From contig JASWHV010000001.1 of assembly GCA_030760725.1 (NCBI GenBank), positions 79,195,683 to 79,259,682 on the forward strand: 64,000 nucleotides of DNA, read 5' to 3'. Made by a program: the position numbers and the translations under genes. Origin of the DNA: Neostapfia colusana (taxonomy: Eukaryota; Streptophyta; Magnoliopsida; Poales; Poaceae). Position 1 is the stretch's first letter. The number at the start of each line of letters is the position of its first letter. Under the pieces are notes generated by a model that was not told the origin of the DNA, did no database searches, and was given only the letters and a program-made list of their open reading frames with translations. Of this stretch, positions 11,801 through 24,300 are shown in pieces.

Positions 11801-12766
11801 CCGTAAATAGGAGTGGGTTGAGGGTATCAAGGTGTAAATCTGCCGGTGGGCACAGTCACGCTCAACGCGGGGACCTCCTGCCCGTTACGGATGAACCGGT
11901 TCGGCATTTGGGTTTCCTTTGAAAGGTTGTTGCATACAACAGAGTAGGAAGGGGTGTGGAATCACGCTTCTCAAAGTGGGTGTATGCAACGTGTTGTCCG
12001 GGTGTCTTCTGATTGCAATCACCGTCCCTCGCGGTTATTTGAGTACCGCTTATTCACTGTTCTGTGACGTAGTAAGAAGAGCAATAAGCCAGATGAATGA
12101 TACTATGCTGTGATGAACTATTACTGTTTGGAAACCATGTTTGCTGTAGATGCAGAGCTAATTAAGTTTATCTTCCACTTTGGGCATCACCACATCGGAG
12201 GAAAGCGTTTCTTGTCTGATTGTGGACTTCCGATGTGAGGGCTGCCTAAAACTCATTAAACTGTTGCTATAAAACTGAAATTAAGGATCAACATGTAGGC
12301 GTGTCTTTATTGCAAATTCCTTGTCCTATATTATACCTCCGTGCATGTAGGGTTCCATGACTAGGGTGTCGGTTAAGTCTTGCTGAGCCATCGTGCTCAC
12401 GGTTGCAATATTTGAGCTGTGTGCAGGTGAGAGCTATGAGGAGGTGTCCGAGGACGAGGCGGTGCCCCCGTCGGGGTACATGGCCGAGCTGGAGCCCTGC
12501 ATGCCACCGTAATCTCCGGTTCCATGCTGCTAGTGTGTAGCGTCCCCGGACTGGACGGCTGCACTTTTGCGTAGATAGGAGTAGAGAGTAGTTATGTACA
12601 TACTTCTGCTGTATAGTTAAGTTTTTGTAAAAAGGCTTCCACTGTTTTATATCAAAAAAAGTTTGTATGTGTTCTTTAATCTTTTCGTGTGTGCTGTTGG
12701 GTGCCACATTGCACGGCACCACCCTCTGCAATCCTGGAGTGGGTAAACCATGGGGTGGTCCCCACA
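8852..12766 (+). repeat. Element C 5' LTR (3,915 bp)
   Basis: It begins TGCAAAATC and ends CCCCACA. It matches 19337-23252 throughout, with scattered substitutions and small indels. The first base pairs TGCA here against TGTA in the 3' copy are a single transition. At 9411-9420 the core promoter reads GGATAAAAAA, weaker than TATAAA at 19895 in the 3' LTR. Short open frames inside it are shared with the 3' LTR and with the copy at 1-936, but match no domain I know. Confidence 0.95.
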
Positions 12767-12770
12767 GTTG

Positions 12771-12788
12771 TGGTATCAGAGCCGCATT
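12771..12788 (+). promoter_or_regulatory. Primer binding site (initiator tRNA-Met) of element C
   Basis: TGGTATCAGAGCCGCATT begins four bases after the LTR end. The first 12 bases are the usual complement of plant initiator tRNA-Met, which primes minus-strand DNA synthesis in chromoviruses. Confidence 0.9.
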
Positions 12789-14777
12789 GGGAATAGCATG
12801 CTTGAAAAGAGCCTATTTTGAAAATTTAGAAGTAGTCGAGTGAGGATTAGTCATTAAGACCACATAAGGTCTATGATAGTAGTAGATATTATGGTGGAAA
12901 TGCTAACCTACTTGTTATTAATTTTGTAACGACGCTCCGATGTCAGGTAAGAGGTAAGGTACGCCACCGCAGGCGGATCAATTGCGGTAAATCTCCATAC
13001 AAGTAATAGTATGGAACGATATACCGTGGCTTGGCACGGTAGTTAATATGAGTCTCTGAACCTCTCCATGGTTCTGAGAGCATATGATAACGCTGATCTC
13101 CAGCATGCTTTAGGCAAAAGTGAGAATACCCCATCATGTGGTAAGCAACACGATAGTATGCAACTCTTGAACGTTCAATGTTCAAAGGGCCATACGTAGT
13201 GCTCGCCATCGGCGTGCCTCAACGGTCATGAGGCAGTAGGTGGTATCCATTGAGTTGATAAAATTCCCAACCGTGACGACCCGTTCGCGCTCTACTCGGG
13301 TTCCCTGTCGTGTGGTGTGAAAACACGACCACGTACCTTGAGACGTGGCTTGACTCAAGGACGATCCGTATGACAATGATACGGACCGTATGTTTTTATT
13401 ATGATATGGAACTGCCTGAAATGCCAGCAACCTTTGTGTGAACCATTATTGTGTGTTCTTCTGCAGGTACATTAACCACGTTAGTGCATGACGTTTAGCA
13501 AACCGTTTGTGAGTGACGTTCTTAGTTCCACCACTTAACACGTATATGCCGGAATACCGGCTTAGGGTTTTCCTTTGGTGAGGAAACGTAGTACCGAAAT
13601 GAGTATTAGTTGCATAAAAGTTTATTTTCAAAGAAAAGAGTCAAAATGAAGTTTAGGATTCCATTTAGGGGTTAGTAAACTCCTATATTGAACTAAGAGC
13701 CAATTGGGAGTGTAGAATCATTTCTAAAGACTTAGGAACCACCTCCCCTGTTTTTGGCAGAAACTTTGCTGAATTTAAACAGGACATAATATAGGATTGG
13801 TTGAACCAATGGAATTGTGGGATACCATTATGGAAAGGTTTTGAGGTCCTCTACAACTTTTCTGTAGAGCTCCAGAACAAAATCTCCCTCCAAATGGATG
13901 CAAATTTCAGATGAGTAGGCACTGTCCAGAAACAGGGCAGACCAAAATGCTCTCTGAAATTTTCTGTTTTTCGACCACAACTTTCTGTAGAAAAATTTAT
14001 AAGAGTCAAGTAAGACATCGTTGGAAAGTATAGGAAATGTGCTACAACTTTGTAGTTCAGAGTTTTCCAAGATTGAGGACAGAATTAGTTGGAATTTTGT
14101 GAACAAAACAGGCACTTGCAAAGGAGGTGCTGTCAAAATTCCTGAGAAAATTCTGTCGACTTATATAAATCTTAACTCACAAGCTAGGAAGGCTATGGAG
14201 GCAAATAAATACAATATGGATTCCTTGTTGAGTCTACTACAACTTTGTTGTCGAACTCTAATCCATATTTTGCCTCCAAGGTGGCCAAAACAGTTAAATT
14301 CTTCTAACTGGTCTGCAGGACCGGAGGCTGGACAGTGAACACCATGTTGAAGTTTTTCAACCAAAACGATTATGTTTCACATTTCGACATCCAGCAGCAG
14401 TTGTAAAACAGCAAGTTGGAGTCGAAAAGTTTGTGCATTCCAAATATCATTTCGAGCGAGTACATGTTGGGTCCAGTACAGTAGCAAGGAAGTACGCATG
14501 CTGACACACTTAACATCCCGTGGCGACCACGATGGTCGAAATGAACTTTTAACCCATAAAGTTCAATACTTTGGAACTCGATCGTGTGATACGGTCCAGG
14601 GATGTATATGTTGTATAAAGTTTATACTTTATCCATATGTGTGATTGTTATGTGTATTGTTGATTCCATTCTCACACTACTATTGTATAGACTGGATGAA
14701 ATAAACCAACATGTGCTGATCGTTTGAATGGTATGAATGCAGAATGGTGCGTACACGGTCCACGCAAGAGGAGTGAG
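12789..14777 (+). other. Element C leader, about 2 kb non-coding
   Basis: No coding domain is visible between the primer site and gag. Long untranslated leaders are normal in Tekay elements. Packaging signals are expected here but cannot be pointed to by eye. Confidence 0.6.
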
Positions 14778-15990
14778 GTCCGAGTAAGGTTCGTGTTGAT
14801 GAGTCTCCACCTCCGGAGCAAACCACGACGCAGCAGCAACCACCTCCTCCACCGCCAGAACTTCCAAGAAATCTTGCGGAGGTTCTGGCCGCAGTGCTCG
14901 GCTCGCGTGACGAGCAAACCGAGTTGCTGTGGATGCTAGTTCAGCAGAATGTGTCCCGTCAAGGAGGACGCCAAGACAATGGGCAACGCCAGCCCCAACA
15001 AAGTTCATATTCAGAATTCCTGGCGACCCATCCAGCGGTCTTTACGGAGGCCGAAGAGCCGTTGGAGGCGGACAGTTTTATCCGCACTCTTGAAGCAAAG
15101 TTCAGTTTACTTCAGTGCACCGAACACCAAAAGGCGCTTTATGCAGCACAACAACTTCAAGGGGAAGCCGGTATATGGTGGGCGAACTACATCACCTCAT
15201 CACCGGCTGGCCATGCCGTCACATGAACGGAGTTCCGGGAGGCGTTCCGTGCCTATCATATACCTCCCGGTGTTATGGAACAGAAGCTTCATGAGTTCCT
15301 GGCGCTAAAACAAGGCGACAGGAGTGCTCATGAGTACTCCAGGTCATTCAACCGGCTGGCACAGTATGCGCCAGGATTTTTGAGAGCGGAGGAAGACAAG
15401 TGCAATGCATTCTTCCGGGGCCTGAATTCCCAGATGAAGGTCCATCTCGCACAAAGCAATCGTGGCACATTCAACGACCTTGTTAATGCCGCGATTTTAC
15501 AAGAGAATGCTCAGCGTGAGCACGGTTCTGATAAGAGGAAACACAGCGCGCTGACGAGCAGCAGTGGTGGGGCGCCACAAAAATACCGCGTGGTGTATCG
15601 CTCACCATCCGGTCAGAGATGGCAGCCACCGGCGTGACCGTCTCAGTTCTGCGGTCGACAATATAATGCGTCAGGCTTCCGACCGTCGTGTCCACCACAG
15701 CAACAGCAGAAGCAAAAGATGGTCCCGCATGCGCCTCAGTTTCAACCGCAAGCACCGGGATTCCGTACTCAAGTCGGAGGGACTCCGACACCTTACACGT
15801 GTGGCCGTGTCGGGCATATTTCGAGGGACTGCCCCGAGCCGCGACAGGGCAGGGGTGCAGCACCGTATCAGGGTGCTAATCATCCCTGCAATCAGCCCAA
15901 GAAACCAGCACCAAAACCCGGCAACGTCCACCACTTAGCTATCGAAGACGTGCCGGAAGGCGAACCCTTCCTCGCGGGTACGTTTTCGTA
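14778..15990 (+). pseudogene. gag: Element C gag
   Basis: The frame opens after a TGA at about 14775 with a Pro/Gln-rich segment, then the Retrotrans_gag fold (WWANYITSS near 15180, FRAYHIPPGVMEQKLHEFLAL near 15243-15305, FNRLAQYAPGFL near 15345) and a C-terminal zinc knuckle at about 15795-15835. Stops lie at 15224-15226 (TGA where the family has Trp) and 15635-15637 (TGA where Arg is likely). The zinc knuckle retains the CX4HX4C part, but its first Cys is replaced by Pro. The protein would coat genomic RNA in the particle. Confidence 0.85.
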
Positions 15991-16615
15991 CTTAGATCAT
16001 CCCGTAGTCATACTTTCTGACTCCGGTGCCACCCATAATTTCATAAGTCAGTCTTATGTTATTAAATAGCAATTGCCTGTCATTCCCACAAATAGTTCAT
16101 ACTTGATATGCTCTCCGGGTGGAAAAATAACAGCTGATAGGATGGTCTATAGAGCACCATTACAATTGGATGGGAATCTATACCCGACTTCTCTAATCAT
16201 GTTAGAGAGTCAAAGACTTGATGTCATTTTAGCAATGTCATGGCTACATCGCCATGGTGCTGTTCTTGACATCATTCCACGTGTGGTTCATTTAAACTCT
16301 CCACTTCATGAACCACATGTTCTTATTCTGGACCGTTCGGTTCAAGAAGCTCCAGCTACATATAACACGGAAACCACAAAACTGGAGGATATTCGTGTGG
16401 TCCGTGAATATCCAGATATCTTTCCGGATGATCTTCCGGGCATGCCACCCGAAATAGATGTCGAGTTCAAGATTGAACTTGTACCTGGGACGCTACCAAT
16501 ATCACGGAGACCGTACAAGATGGCTCCGAATGAGGTAGCTGAATTAAAAGAGCAGCTCAATGATTTAATGAAGAAGGGTTTCATTCGACCGAGTTCCTCG
16601 CCATGGGGATGCTAG
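15990..16615 (+). pseudogene. Element C aspartic protease and RT N-terminus
   Basis: The catalytic motif DSGATHNF is intact (Asp codon at 16019-16021), followed by a TAG at 16067-16069. The protease fold continues to about 16260 (LDVILAMSWL). The RT entry segment starts near 16390 (YPDIFPDDLPGMPP) and is stopped by TAG at 16613-16615. Protease would cut Gag-Pol into its parts. This section shares one frame with gag only after ignoring stops. Confidence 0.85.
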
Positions 16616-17954
16616 GCGCTGTTTGTGAAGAAGAAGGATGAAACCTTGAGGTTGTGTATGGACTACCGACCTCTCAACGCCGTCACCATCAAAATAAATA
16701 TCCACTGCCCCGCATCGATATTCTCTTCGATCAACTTGTGGGTGCAAGTGTATTTTCAAAGATGGATCTTCGCTCTGGATATCACCAAATCAAGATCCGA
16801 GGGGAGGATATTCCGAAGACGGCCTTCTCGACGAGATATGGGCTGTATGAATACCTCGTCATGTCCTTTGGTCTCACCAACGCCCCGGCACATTTCATGT
16901 ATCTCATGAACTCAGTGTTCATGCTGGAGTTGGATAATTTGTGGTGGTGTTCATAGACAACATCTTGGTTTATTCCATGTCTGAAGAAGAACACACCGCA
17001 CACCTACATATCGTGCTTCAACGATTGCGAGACCATAAGCTTTATGCCGAGTTCAGCAAGTGCGAGTTTTGGATCAGCCAAGTGCCATTTCTGGGTCATA
17101 TTATTTCTGCAGGAGGCATTGCAGTTGATCCAAGCAAAATTGAACAAGTGCTGAAACGGAAGTCCCCGACATCAGTCCATGAAGTCAGGAGTTTCCCCGG
17201 GTTAGCAGGATATTATCGGAGATTCATACCGAACTTCTCCAAGCTTGCTAAGCCGATGACTGAACTGTTGAAGAAGGGGATCAAATATGTTTGGAACTCA
17301 GCTTGTTAAGAAGCTTTCCAAGCATTAGTGAAGCATCTTACAACAGCCCTGGTGTTAGCTCAACCGGATACAACCAAGCCCTTCGACGTATATTGTGATG
17401 CGTCTGGTATCGGGCTTGGCTGTGTATTGATGCAAGGAGGAAGAGTGGTTGCCGATGGCTCATGTCAACTTCGTAACCACGAGCAGCACTATCCGACTCA
17501 TGATCTTGAGCTCGCTGCTGTGGTGTTGGCCTTGAAAATGTGGAGGCACTATTTACTCGGGAACTTAGTGCACCTCTACACCGACCACAAGAGTCTGAAG
17601 TATATATTCACTCAAAAGGAGTTGAATATGCGGCAACGGAGATGGCTAGAACTGATCAAAGACTATGAGATCGAGATTCACTACCATCCCAGAAAGGCAA
17701 ACTTGGCTGCCGATGCCTTAAGCCGCAAATCTCATGTCAACAATCTGACCATCACCCCACTTGAAGAGGAGGAGCTGAGTCTGTACTTGGTTCCGCATGG
17801 GGCATTATATAATCTTGCTCTCGTACTTACCGTACGAGAGGAGATTATGAAAGCTCAGAAGAAAGACATGGGAATGTCACACATTCGGAGAAGAATGAAG
17901 AATGGCGAAATGAAATGCTTCCGAAGGGATGAACACGGTACTCTATGGTTTTAA
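16616..17954 (+). pseudogene. Element C reverse transcriptase and RNase H
   Basis: RT blocks are present in order: MDYRPLNAVT (about 16660), MDLRSGYHQI (16762), TAFSTRYGLYEYLVMSFGL (about 16820), and the catalytic box at 16950, which reads FIDN instead of the family's FIDD. The change is GAC to AAC at 16959-16961, a G-to-A transition that removes a metal-binding Asp. A frameshift lies near 16940 and a TAA at about 17307. The RNase H section (17380-17740) keeps its acidic residues: YCDAS, DLELAA, YTDHKS and ADALS. Synthesis by this RT would be abolished even without the stops. Confidence 0.88.
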
Positions 17955-19000
17955 AGACCGTATAGTGGTACCCCGTGACATGAACCTTCGGAAGAAGATA
18001 TTGGACGAAGCTCATTTGTCCAAGTATTCTATTCATCCGGGCAGCAACAAGATGTACCAAGATCTGAAAACCAGATTTTGGTGGACACAGATGAAAAGAG
18101 AAAATCGTGAAGTACGTATCCGAATGTGATATGTGTCGGCGTGTGAAAGCCGATCATATGCGTAAAGCCGGACAGCTGCAACCATTGAACATTCCGACGT
18201 GGAAGTGGGAGGGTATCAGCATGGACTTCATTGTTGGTTTACCTCTCACATCTCACAAGCATGACTCGATTTGGGTAATAGTCGATCGACTAACCAAGTC
18301 GGCTCATTTTATCCCAGTACATACAAATTACGTGGCCAAGCAATATGCGGATCTGTATATTGCAAGGATCTTGTGCTTGCACGGTGTTACACCGCTCCAT
18401 TATTTCAGATCGTGGTGCGCTGTTCGTCGCTCGGTTTTGGGAACAGCTGCACGCATCATTGGGGACCAAACTGATCCGAAGCTCCGCATATCACCCGCAG
18501 ACGGATGGTCAAACTGAATGAGTGAATCAAGTGCTGGAAGACATGCTACACGCTTGTGCCATCCACCACGGCAAGAATTGGGACGATCATTTGCCGTTGG
18601 CAGAGTTTTCTTACAACAATGGCTACCAAGCCAGCATCAAGATGGCGCCGTATGAAGCTCTCTACGGCCGGAAATGTCGCACACCTCTCAACTGGTGCGA
18701 GTTCGGCGAGCGAGTTATCTACGACATTGAACTTGTGAATGAGGCTGAAGAACGAGTGCGAGTAATACAAGACAATCTCAAGGCTGCTCAATCTCGTCAG
18801 AAGAGCTATGCGGATAAAAGACGACGTCCTCTTCACTTCGACATTGGGGACCATGTATATATCCATGTGTCTCCGATGAAGGGAATTCATCGTTTCGGAG
18901 TGAAGGGCAAACTTGCGCCACGATTCATTGGTCCGTTCTCCGTTGTTGAAAAATGCGGACCCATGGCCTATCGTCTGGATTTACCGGCGTCGCTCGCATG
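17955..19000 (+). pseudogene. Element C integrase
   Basis: The zinc-binding N-terminus (HLSKYSIHPGSNKM, then CDMCRRV) spans about 18010-18140, with a TGA and frameshift near 18110. The catalytic core has Asp in MDFIVGLP (about 18220), Asp in a shifted frame near 18400 (SDRGALF), and Glu in TDGQTE at about 18500-18517, directly followed by TGA where Arg is usual. The C-terminal domain continues to 19000. Unlike elements D and copia, all three catalytic acids are still encoded, but in different frames. Confidence 0.85.
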
Positions 19001-19274
19001 AATTCACAATGTCTTCCACATTTCTCAGCTGAGGAAGTGCCTCAAACCCTCGGCTGAAATCCGCACAGAAGACATAGAAGTTCTTCAACCGGACCTCACG
19101 TACACGGAGTATACAATCCGGATTATCGATGAAAAGACTCGCGCCACAAGAAATCGGACCTTATGGTTCTACAAGGTCTTGTGGAGTAACCATACCGCTG
19201 AAGAGGCGATATGGGAAAGCGAGGAATACCTACGAACCAATTATCCGGACTTGCTATCATCATATACCCGGTAA
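19001..19274 (+). pseudogene. Element C chromodomain
   Basis: After a TGA at 18999-19001 the frame resumes as HNVFHISQLRKC, then a chromodomain at about 19110-19260 with the landmarks FYKVLWSNHTAEEAIWE and YLRTNYPDLL, ending at TAA 19272-19274. In Tekay chromoviruses this domain binds heterochromatin marks and steers integration. This is the diagnostic feature for placing C in the chromoviruses. The domain itself is uninterrupted, but the upstream stops prevent its synthesis as part of pol. Confidence 0.85.
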
Positions 19275-19323
19275 AGTTCCCCATTTTGCATTTCTTTTGG
19301 AATCTCGGGACGAGATTCTCTTT

Positions 19324-19336
19324 AAGGGGGGAGGGA
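19324..19336 (+). promoter_or_regulatory. Polypurine tract of element C
   Basis: AAGGGGGGAGGGA abuts the 3' LTR start at 19337. It would be the primer for plus-strand synthesis. Confidence 0.92.
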
Positions 19337-22300
19337 TGTAAAATCTCCAAAAAGTGGTAGCAAGAAAATTCAGCTCATGTACACTTAGGAAAAATGAGGA
19401 GAATTAAAACTTTGAATTATAACGGTGTAAGTTCAAAGTGGTGATTCAAACTTTCCAAAACTTCCAAACATGGAGATCTAAATGCATAATTTGGATCTTC
19501 ATATTACAAATATTCAACCTCCCAAATTTCAGCTCATTTGGAGGAGTTTTAGTATTTGTTTGGGATTAAAAGAGGAAGCCCTCTAATCTGAATTTCAAAT
19601 TCAGTTTCAAATTCCAATTTCCTCAATTTGCAAATTTGGGTCCACAAATGTGTTCTCCACACTTGAATTAGCAGCCATGCCAAAAATAAGAAACTTTGGA
19701 GTTGGTTTGCTATGTTTTGGAACAATGCAAAAGAAAGAAATTCAAATTGCATTTTTAAATTCAAATGACCATATTCAATTCAAATTCCACAACAGAATTC
19801 AAATCATTTGAATTCAACTTTGCAAACCATGACTTGGTTTGGAAGTATGGACTTTAATTCTGAGTAGCTGGGGTAAAAATATCAGTGGAAATTGTATAAA
19901 AAAATTAGAGATGGTGGGACCCCTTCGTCAGCCACAGAAATGTGTTAGCGCCTCTGATGACTTCGGTCGAACACCGAGCGGCCGCCAGCTCTCGGTTGCA
20001 ACCGCTCCCGAGAGAGAGCCACGCCACCTCCTGCTGCCTGATTTTTGCTCGGCTGGATCACTGCAAAGAGTGCACTGGAGCTACTTCGTTTTCCCCAGCT
20101 CGTGTGTGTGCCTCGGTTGTGTTTCCTCGCACCGAACACCACCGCCCGGTTCCTCCCGATCAACCACAGCACCCGAGCTCGGTTGCTCGAGCCTTGCACA
20201 GCAAAAACCATCACCCACACGTGCTCTAGCCATCTACCATCCCTACTCCTTCGATCTCTGCCATGGGAGCTCGAAATTCTCGGAGTTGCAACTTTGCCGC
20301 CGTGAACACCGGAAGTTCTAGCTTTCGGTCACCGTGGACAGCTCAATCCGGAGCAGCTCACATCCAAGCCATCCAAACCATCGGTGCACCTACGACCGGA
20401 GCTGCCCACCTCCAAAATTCAGCCCAAGCCGTGATTCCTTGGAGGAGAATTCGGAAATTTTCCCCCGGGCAGCGCAACTCGACCCCGAGGTAAAGAGTTG
20501 CTAAATTCAGCTTCAATTCGTGTTGTGAGTAGCTCAAATCTTGCACACAGGTTCTAGACTAGCTAGCTCCCTTCCTCCCTCGATTCTAGGTCGGGAAATT
20601 AGGTGTAGAGCGAGGATTTCACGTTCTTGTCGCGGGAGCATCTTCGGACCGCTTCGGGCGCACGGTGCCGATCGGTTTGGAGGGCTCTCCGGCGGATTTG
20701 GCTGCCATGTCTAGCTTCTACACCTCCCACTGGTGCTCTAGGGCCCAAGAACCCATCGTTTGGTGGAGAATTCACCGTGCACAACCTCGCTGGAGCTCGA
20801 GTTCTCACTGTTGCCGGAGCGCAGTGGTTTACGGGGAGATCCGGCCGCTGGCGACCCCACCAGGGTGTTCAACGTGCCTGAAAATAGGGGGCGGCCAGTA
20901 TGGGGCCGGGAGACGGCCAGGAAAGCCGTTCCCTCCTTCCTCGCCGGAGCAACGCCGCGGGTTCTTCTGTTTGGCGCGAGGTAGAAGAGGGAGCTGACGT
21001 GTGGGGCCCGCAACCGAGTTTAAACTTTTCCAGATTTTCCTATTCTAGTGCAAACTTTGGAGAGCCATAACTTTGTGTAGGAACCTCCAAAAATTGTGAA
21101 ACCAATTTTCTTGGAATCCCCATGAGGAGTACTTCACAGAGGAACAAATTGCTTGCTCTGAAAATGCCCATGAATTTCTGTAGAATTGTTTTATTATATC
21201 CTTTGGAGATTTATTTCAGGAGCAATTCTTTATGAAACATTCCCAAATTTGGGAAGCTAATCCTTTTCATAGTTAATGATCTCCAGTAAAAATTTGACCT
21301 CTATTGGAGTTCATTTGCTAGGTTAAATTGCCTTCCAAAGTTCAGCCCTTATTTGGAAATTCAAATTTGAACAGAAACTTTTTCAGAACTCCTGTCCAAC
21401 TTCAAAAATTCATATCTCTCTGTGGGTAGCTCCAAAAATGGTGAAACAAATTTTGTTAGAAACATGGAGACCTACCCTAAACAGATCTTCAACTGTTAGT
21501 CATGTCAAAGCTCCTGGTTTGGGCTCAAAATTCAGAGAAGCCTTGTACTTGTAGGAATTTTGGAGACTACATTGTGCAATGACATTTCTCCAAATTTTGC
21601 TCAAATCATCCTTAGAGAGTCTAGTATCCACTGTAAAAATCCCAAAGCCAATTAAGGGACCTAAATAACAGTAGCTCTAAATAAAAGTGTACTTCTTATA
21701 TACAACTTGCACTTATGCATGTATTTTGCTACATTTCATAATAGTGATCGAAGTTGAGGACGCACCGGAGCCCTTGGACGTCCTGTCACCTGAAGCTGAC
21801 TTCCCATTTAACTCGCAACCAGGCAAGCCCCAGTTTGCATTTAAGTATTTTTGCAAATTCTTTATTTGTATCACGTATGTCTAGGGTGAATGCTTGCATT
21901 AGAGTTAGGGTGATTGAAACCCCACTTGCATAACCTTTAAATCCTATGAAGGTTTGGGTAGTTACAGACTCGACGAGTAGTGAATGTCGTGCTAATATGC
22001 TTAGGATCTCAGTAGAAGTCGAGTAGTTGGAATCTACTCGCGGGGTAAGGTTTTATCACACGGTTGGTCAGAATAGAAAATAGCTTAAGAGTGGAGAAAA
22101 TGAGACCCAGCAGGGGGGATAGGAAGCAGTGAGCGGAGGTCTCACGTGTGCAGCCCTGTTGGTATCGATTGAGGACCGAGTCGTGTGCGGGCCTGTTGAA
22201 CAAGTATCAAACAGTACCGGATAGCATACTAACATAAGCAGGAAACCAATGTAATTGGTTAACCTGGGTGTCGAGGCTTACCCAACCGTAAATAGGAGTG

Positions 22301-23252
22301 CGTTGAGGGTAGCAAGGTGTAAATCTGCCGGTGGGCACAGTCACGCTCCACGCGGGGACCTTCTGCCCGTTATGGATGGACCAGTTTGGCATTTGGGTTG
22401 CCTTTGAAAGGTTGTTGCATACAACAGAGTAGGAAGGGGTGTGGAATCACGCTTCTGAAAGTGGGTGTATGCAACGTGTTGTCCGGGTGTCTCCTGATTG
22501 CAATCACCATCCCTCGTGGTTATTTGAGTACCGCTTGTTCACTGTTCTGTGGTGTAGTAAGAAGAGCAATAAGCCAGATGAATGATAATATGCTGTGATG
22601 AACTATTACTGTTTGGAAACCATGTTTGCTGTAGATGTAGAGCTAATTAAGTTTATCTTCCACTTTGGGCATCACCACATTGGAGGAAAGCGTTTCTTGT
22701 TTGATTGTGGACTTCCGATGTGAGGGCTGCCTAAAGCTCATTAAACTGTTGCTATAAAACTGAAATTAAGGATCAACATGTAGGCGTGTCTTTATTGCAA
22801 ATTCCTTGTGCTATATTATACCTCCGTGCATGTAGAGTTCCATGACTAGGGTGCCAGTTAAGTCTTGCTGAGCCATCATGCTCACGGTTGCAATATTTGA
22901 GCTGTGTGCAGGTGAGAGCTATGAGGAGGGGTCCGAGGACGAGGCGGTGCCCCCGTCGGGGTACACGGCCGAGCTGGAGCCCTGCACACCGCCGTGATCT
23001 CCGGTTCCATGCTGCTAGTGTGTAGCGTCCCCGGGCTGGACGGCTGCACTTTTGCGTAGATAGGAGTAGATAGTAGCTATGTACATATTTCCGCTGTATA
23101 GTTAAGTTTTTGTAAAAAGACTTTCGCTGTTTTATATCAAATAAAAGTTTGTATGTGTTCTTTAATCTTTTCGTGTGTGCTGTTGGGTGCCGCATTGCAC
23201 GGCACCACCCTCTGTGATCCTGGAGTGGGTGAACCATGGGGTGGTCCCCACA
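19337..23252 (+). repeat. Element C 3' LTR (3,916 bp)
   Basis: It begins TGTAAAATC and ends CCCCACA, followed by the CCCAC target duplication. A TATA box is readable at 19895-19900. The nearly equal length to the 5' LTR shows few large indels since insertion. Confidence 0.95.
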
Positions 23253-23820
23253 CCCACGTTCATCAACAAAAATCTAGGTTCTGATGAGAAAATCAAGGGA
23301 AGATTGAATTGTTCGTTCCATTGCTTCGGCTGAAACATGAAGCCAAATTTTCTTGGGGGCAGAACAGCAAGAGGCATTTAATAATATAAAATTTTATTTA
23401 TCTAGTCTTCCAGTGTTTCGCGCACCCAAGTCTGGTGTGCCATTCAGGTTGTATGTTGCTGCACAAGAGAAGGTGATTGGTGCTGTTTTGACGCAAGAAG
23501 ATGGCGGGAAGGAGTATATCATCGCTTATGTTAGTCGCCGTCTGCTTGACACTGAAAGTCGGTATGTGTTCATTGAAAAGTTATGTCTATCTTTATATTA
23601 TGCATGTACAAAATTTCATCATTATTTGCTCTCTAGTACTTGCATAGTAACTTGTCAAGCCGACATAGTTAGATACATATTGGAACAGCCGATTCTTAGA
23701 GGTAGACTTGGGAAGTGGGCTTACACATTAATAGAGTATGATTTAACATATGAATCGTTGTGGGCTATGAAAGAACAGGTTGTCGCCAATTTTATTGTTG
23801 GTCATAGGGTTAAGGATTAA
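23253..23820 (+). pseudogene. Element D RNase H, with RT deleted
   Basis: The first bases after C complete the interrupted frame (FINKNLGSDEKIKG). Within about 20 codons the sequence jumps to the RT/RNase H connection (LFVPLLRLKHEAKFSWG), so the RT palm and fingers are missing. From 23353 the RNase H is readable to 23820: FRAPKSGVPFRLYVAAQEK, IAYVSRRLLDTE and KWAYTLIEYDLTYE. A one-base loss in a G run near 23355 shifts the frame. In this lineage the first RNase H is often degenerate and the second one (downstream) is the archaeal type. D cannot encode an RT. Confidence 0.85.
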
Positions 23821-23899
23821 CATGATGTTAGCTCTGTTAGTGTGTGCGCATGAAACTTTGTTTTGATGGATTGGTTTGTAGAGAGTGACAAGGTGTTGG

Positions 23900-24300
23900 T
23901 TATGTTTTGATATCTCTTAACAATGTAAGTTATGAAACATCAGTTTGTTGAGAATATGCTTGCACTAATAACCAGACTGAATATGAGGCTTTGCTGCTCG
24001 CCTTACAAAAATTATTGGATTTGGGTGCAAAGGATGTAGATGCTTTCGGGGACTCACTTTTGGTATTACAGCAGGTTAAATGGTGAGTGTCAGTGTTTAG
24101 ATGAGTTGCTAAATAGTAGTATCTTGACCGATGTTTAGATATTGTTAAATCTTTAGACACTTTCACTATCAGTCATGTACCTAGGAAAGAAAATTTTAGA
24201 GCTAATTTTCTGGCACAACAGGCATCTGGCTACAATGTTAGCAGGGGGAAATTTTTCATATTAGATAAGCCGATGTTAGCTGTTGTAAAAACTAAGGCTT
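23900..24300 (+). pseudogene. Element D archaeal-type RNase H (second RNase H)
   Basis: Ignoring stops, the frame reads TNNQTEYEALLLALQKLLDLG (about 23969-24031, 20 of these residues are family landmarks), then DAFGDSLLVLQQV near 24045 and ISHVPRKENFRANFLAQQ near 24170. These are the E, D and D blocks of the RVT_3-type RNase H that defines the Tat lineage. Several in-frame stops (for example about 24090-24125) break it. It is the key evidence for classifying D, and by LTR similarity element B. Confidence 0.75.

Larger units (their letters stand above)
8852..23252 (+). mobile_element. Element C: Tekay-type chromovirus (Ty3/gypsy), structurally complete
   Basis: The element is 14,401 bp, with LTRs of 3,915 and 3,916 bp, a tRNA-Met primer site, gag, protease, RT, RNase H, integrase, chromodomain and polypurine tract in canonical order, flanked by CCCAC on both sides. 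The long LTRs and the C-terminal chromodomain identify the Tekay/Del lineage of chromoviruses, which tend to insert into heterochromatin. It sits in the protease-RT linker of element D in the same orientation. Structure is complete, but gag-pol has many stops and at least three frameshifts, so it is not autonomous. The LTRs differ by a few percent by eye, so insertion is not very recent. Confidence 0.95.

Noticed and set aside
14021..14338. 105-codon frame in the element C leader
   Set aside because: No domain, no conservation evidence, and it sits in the untranslated leader between primer site and gag.
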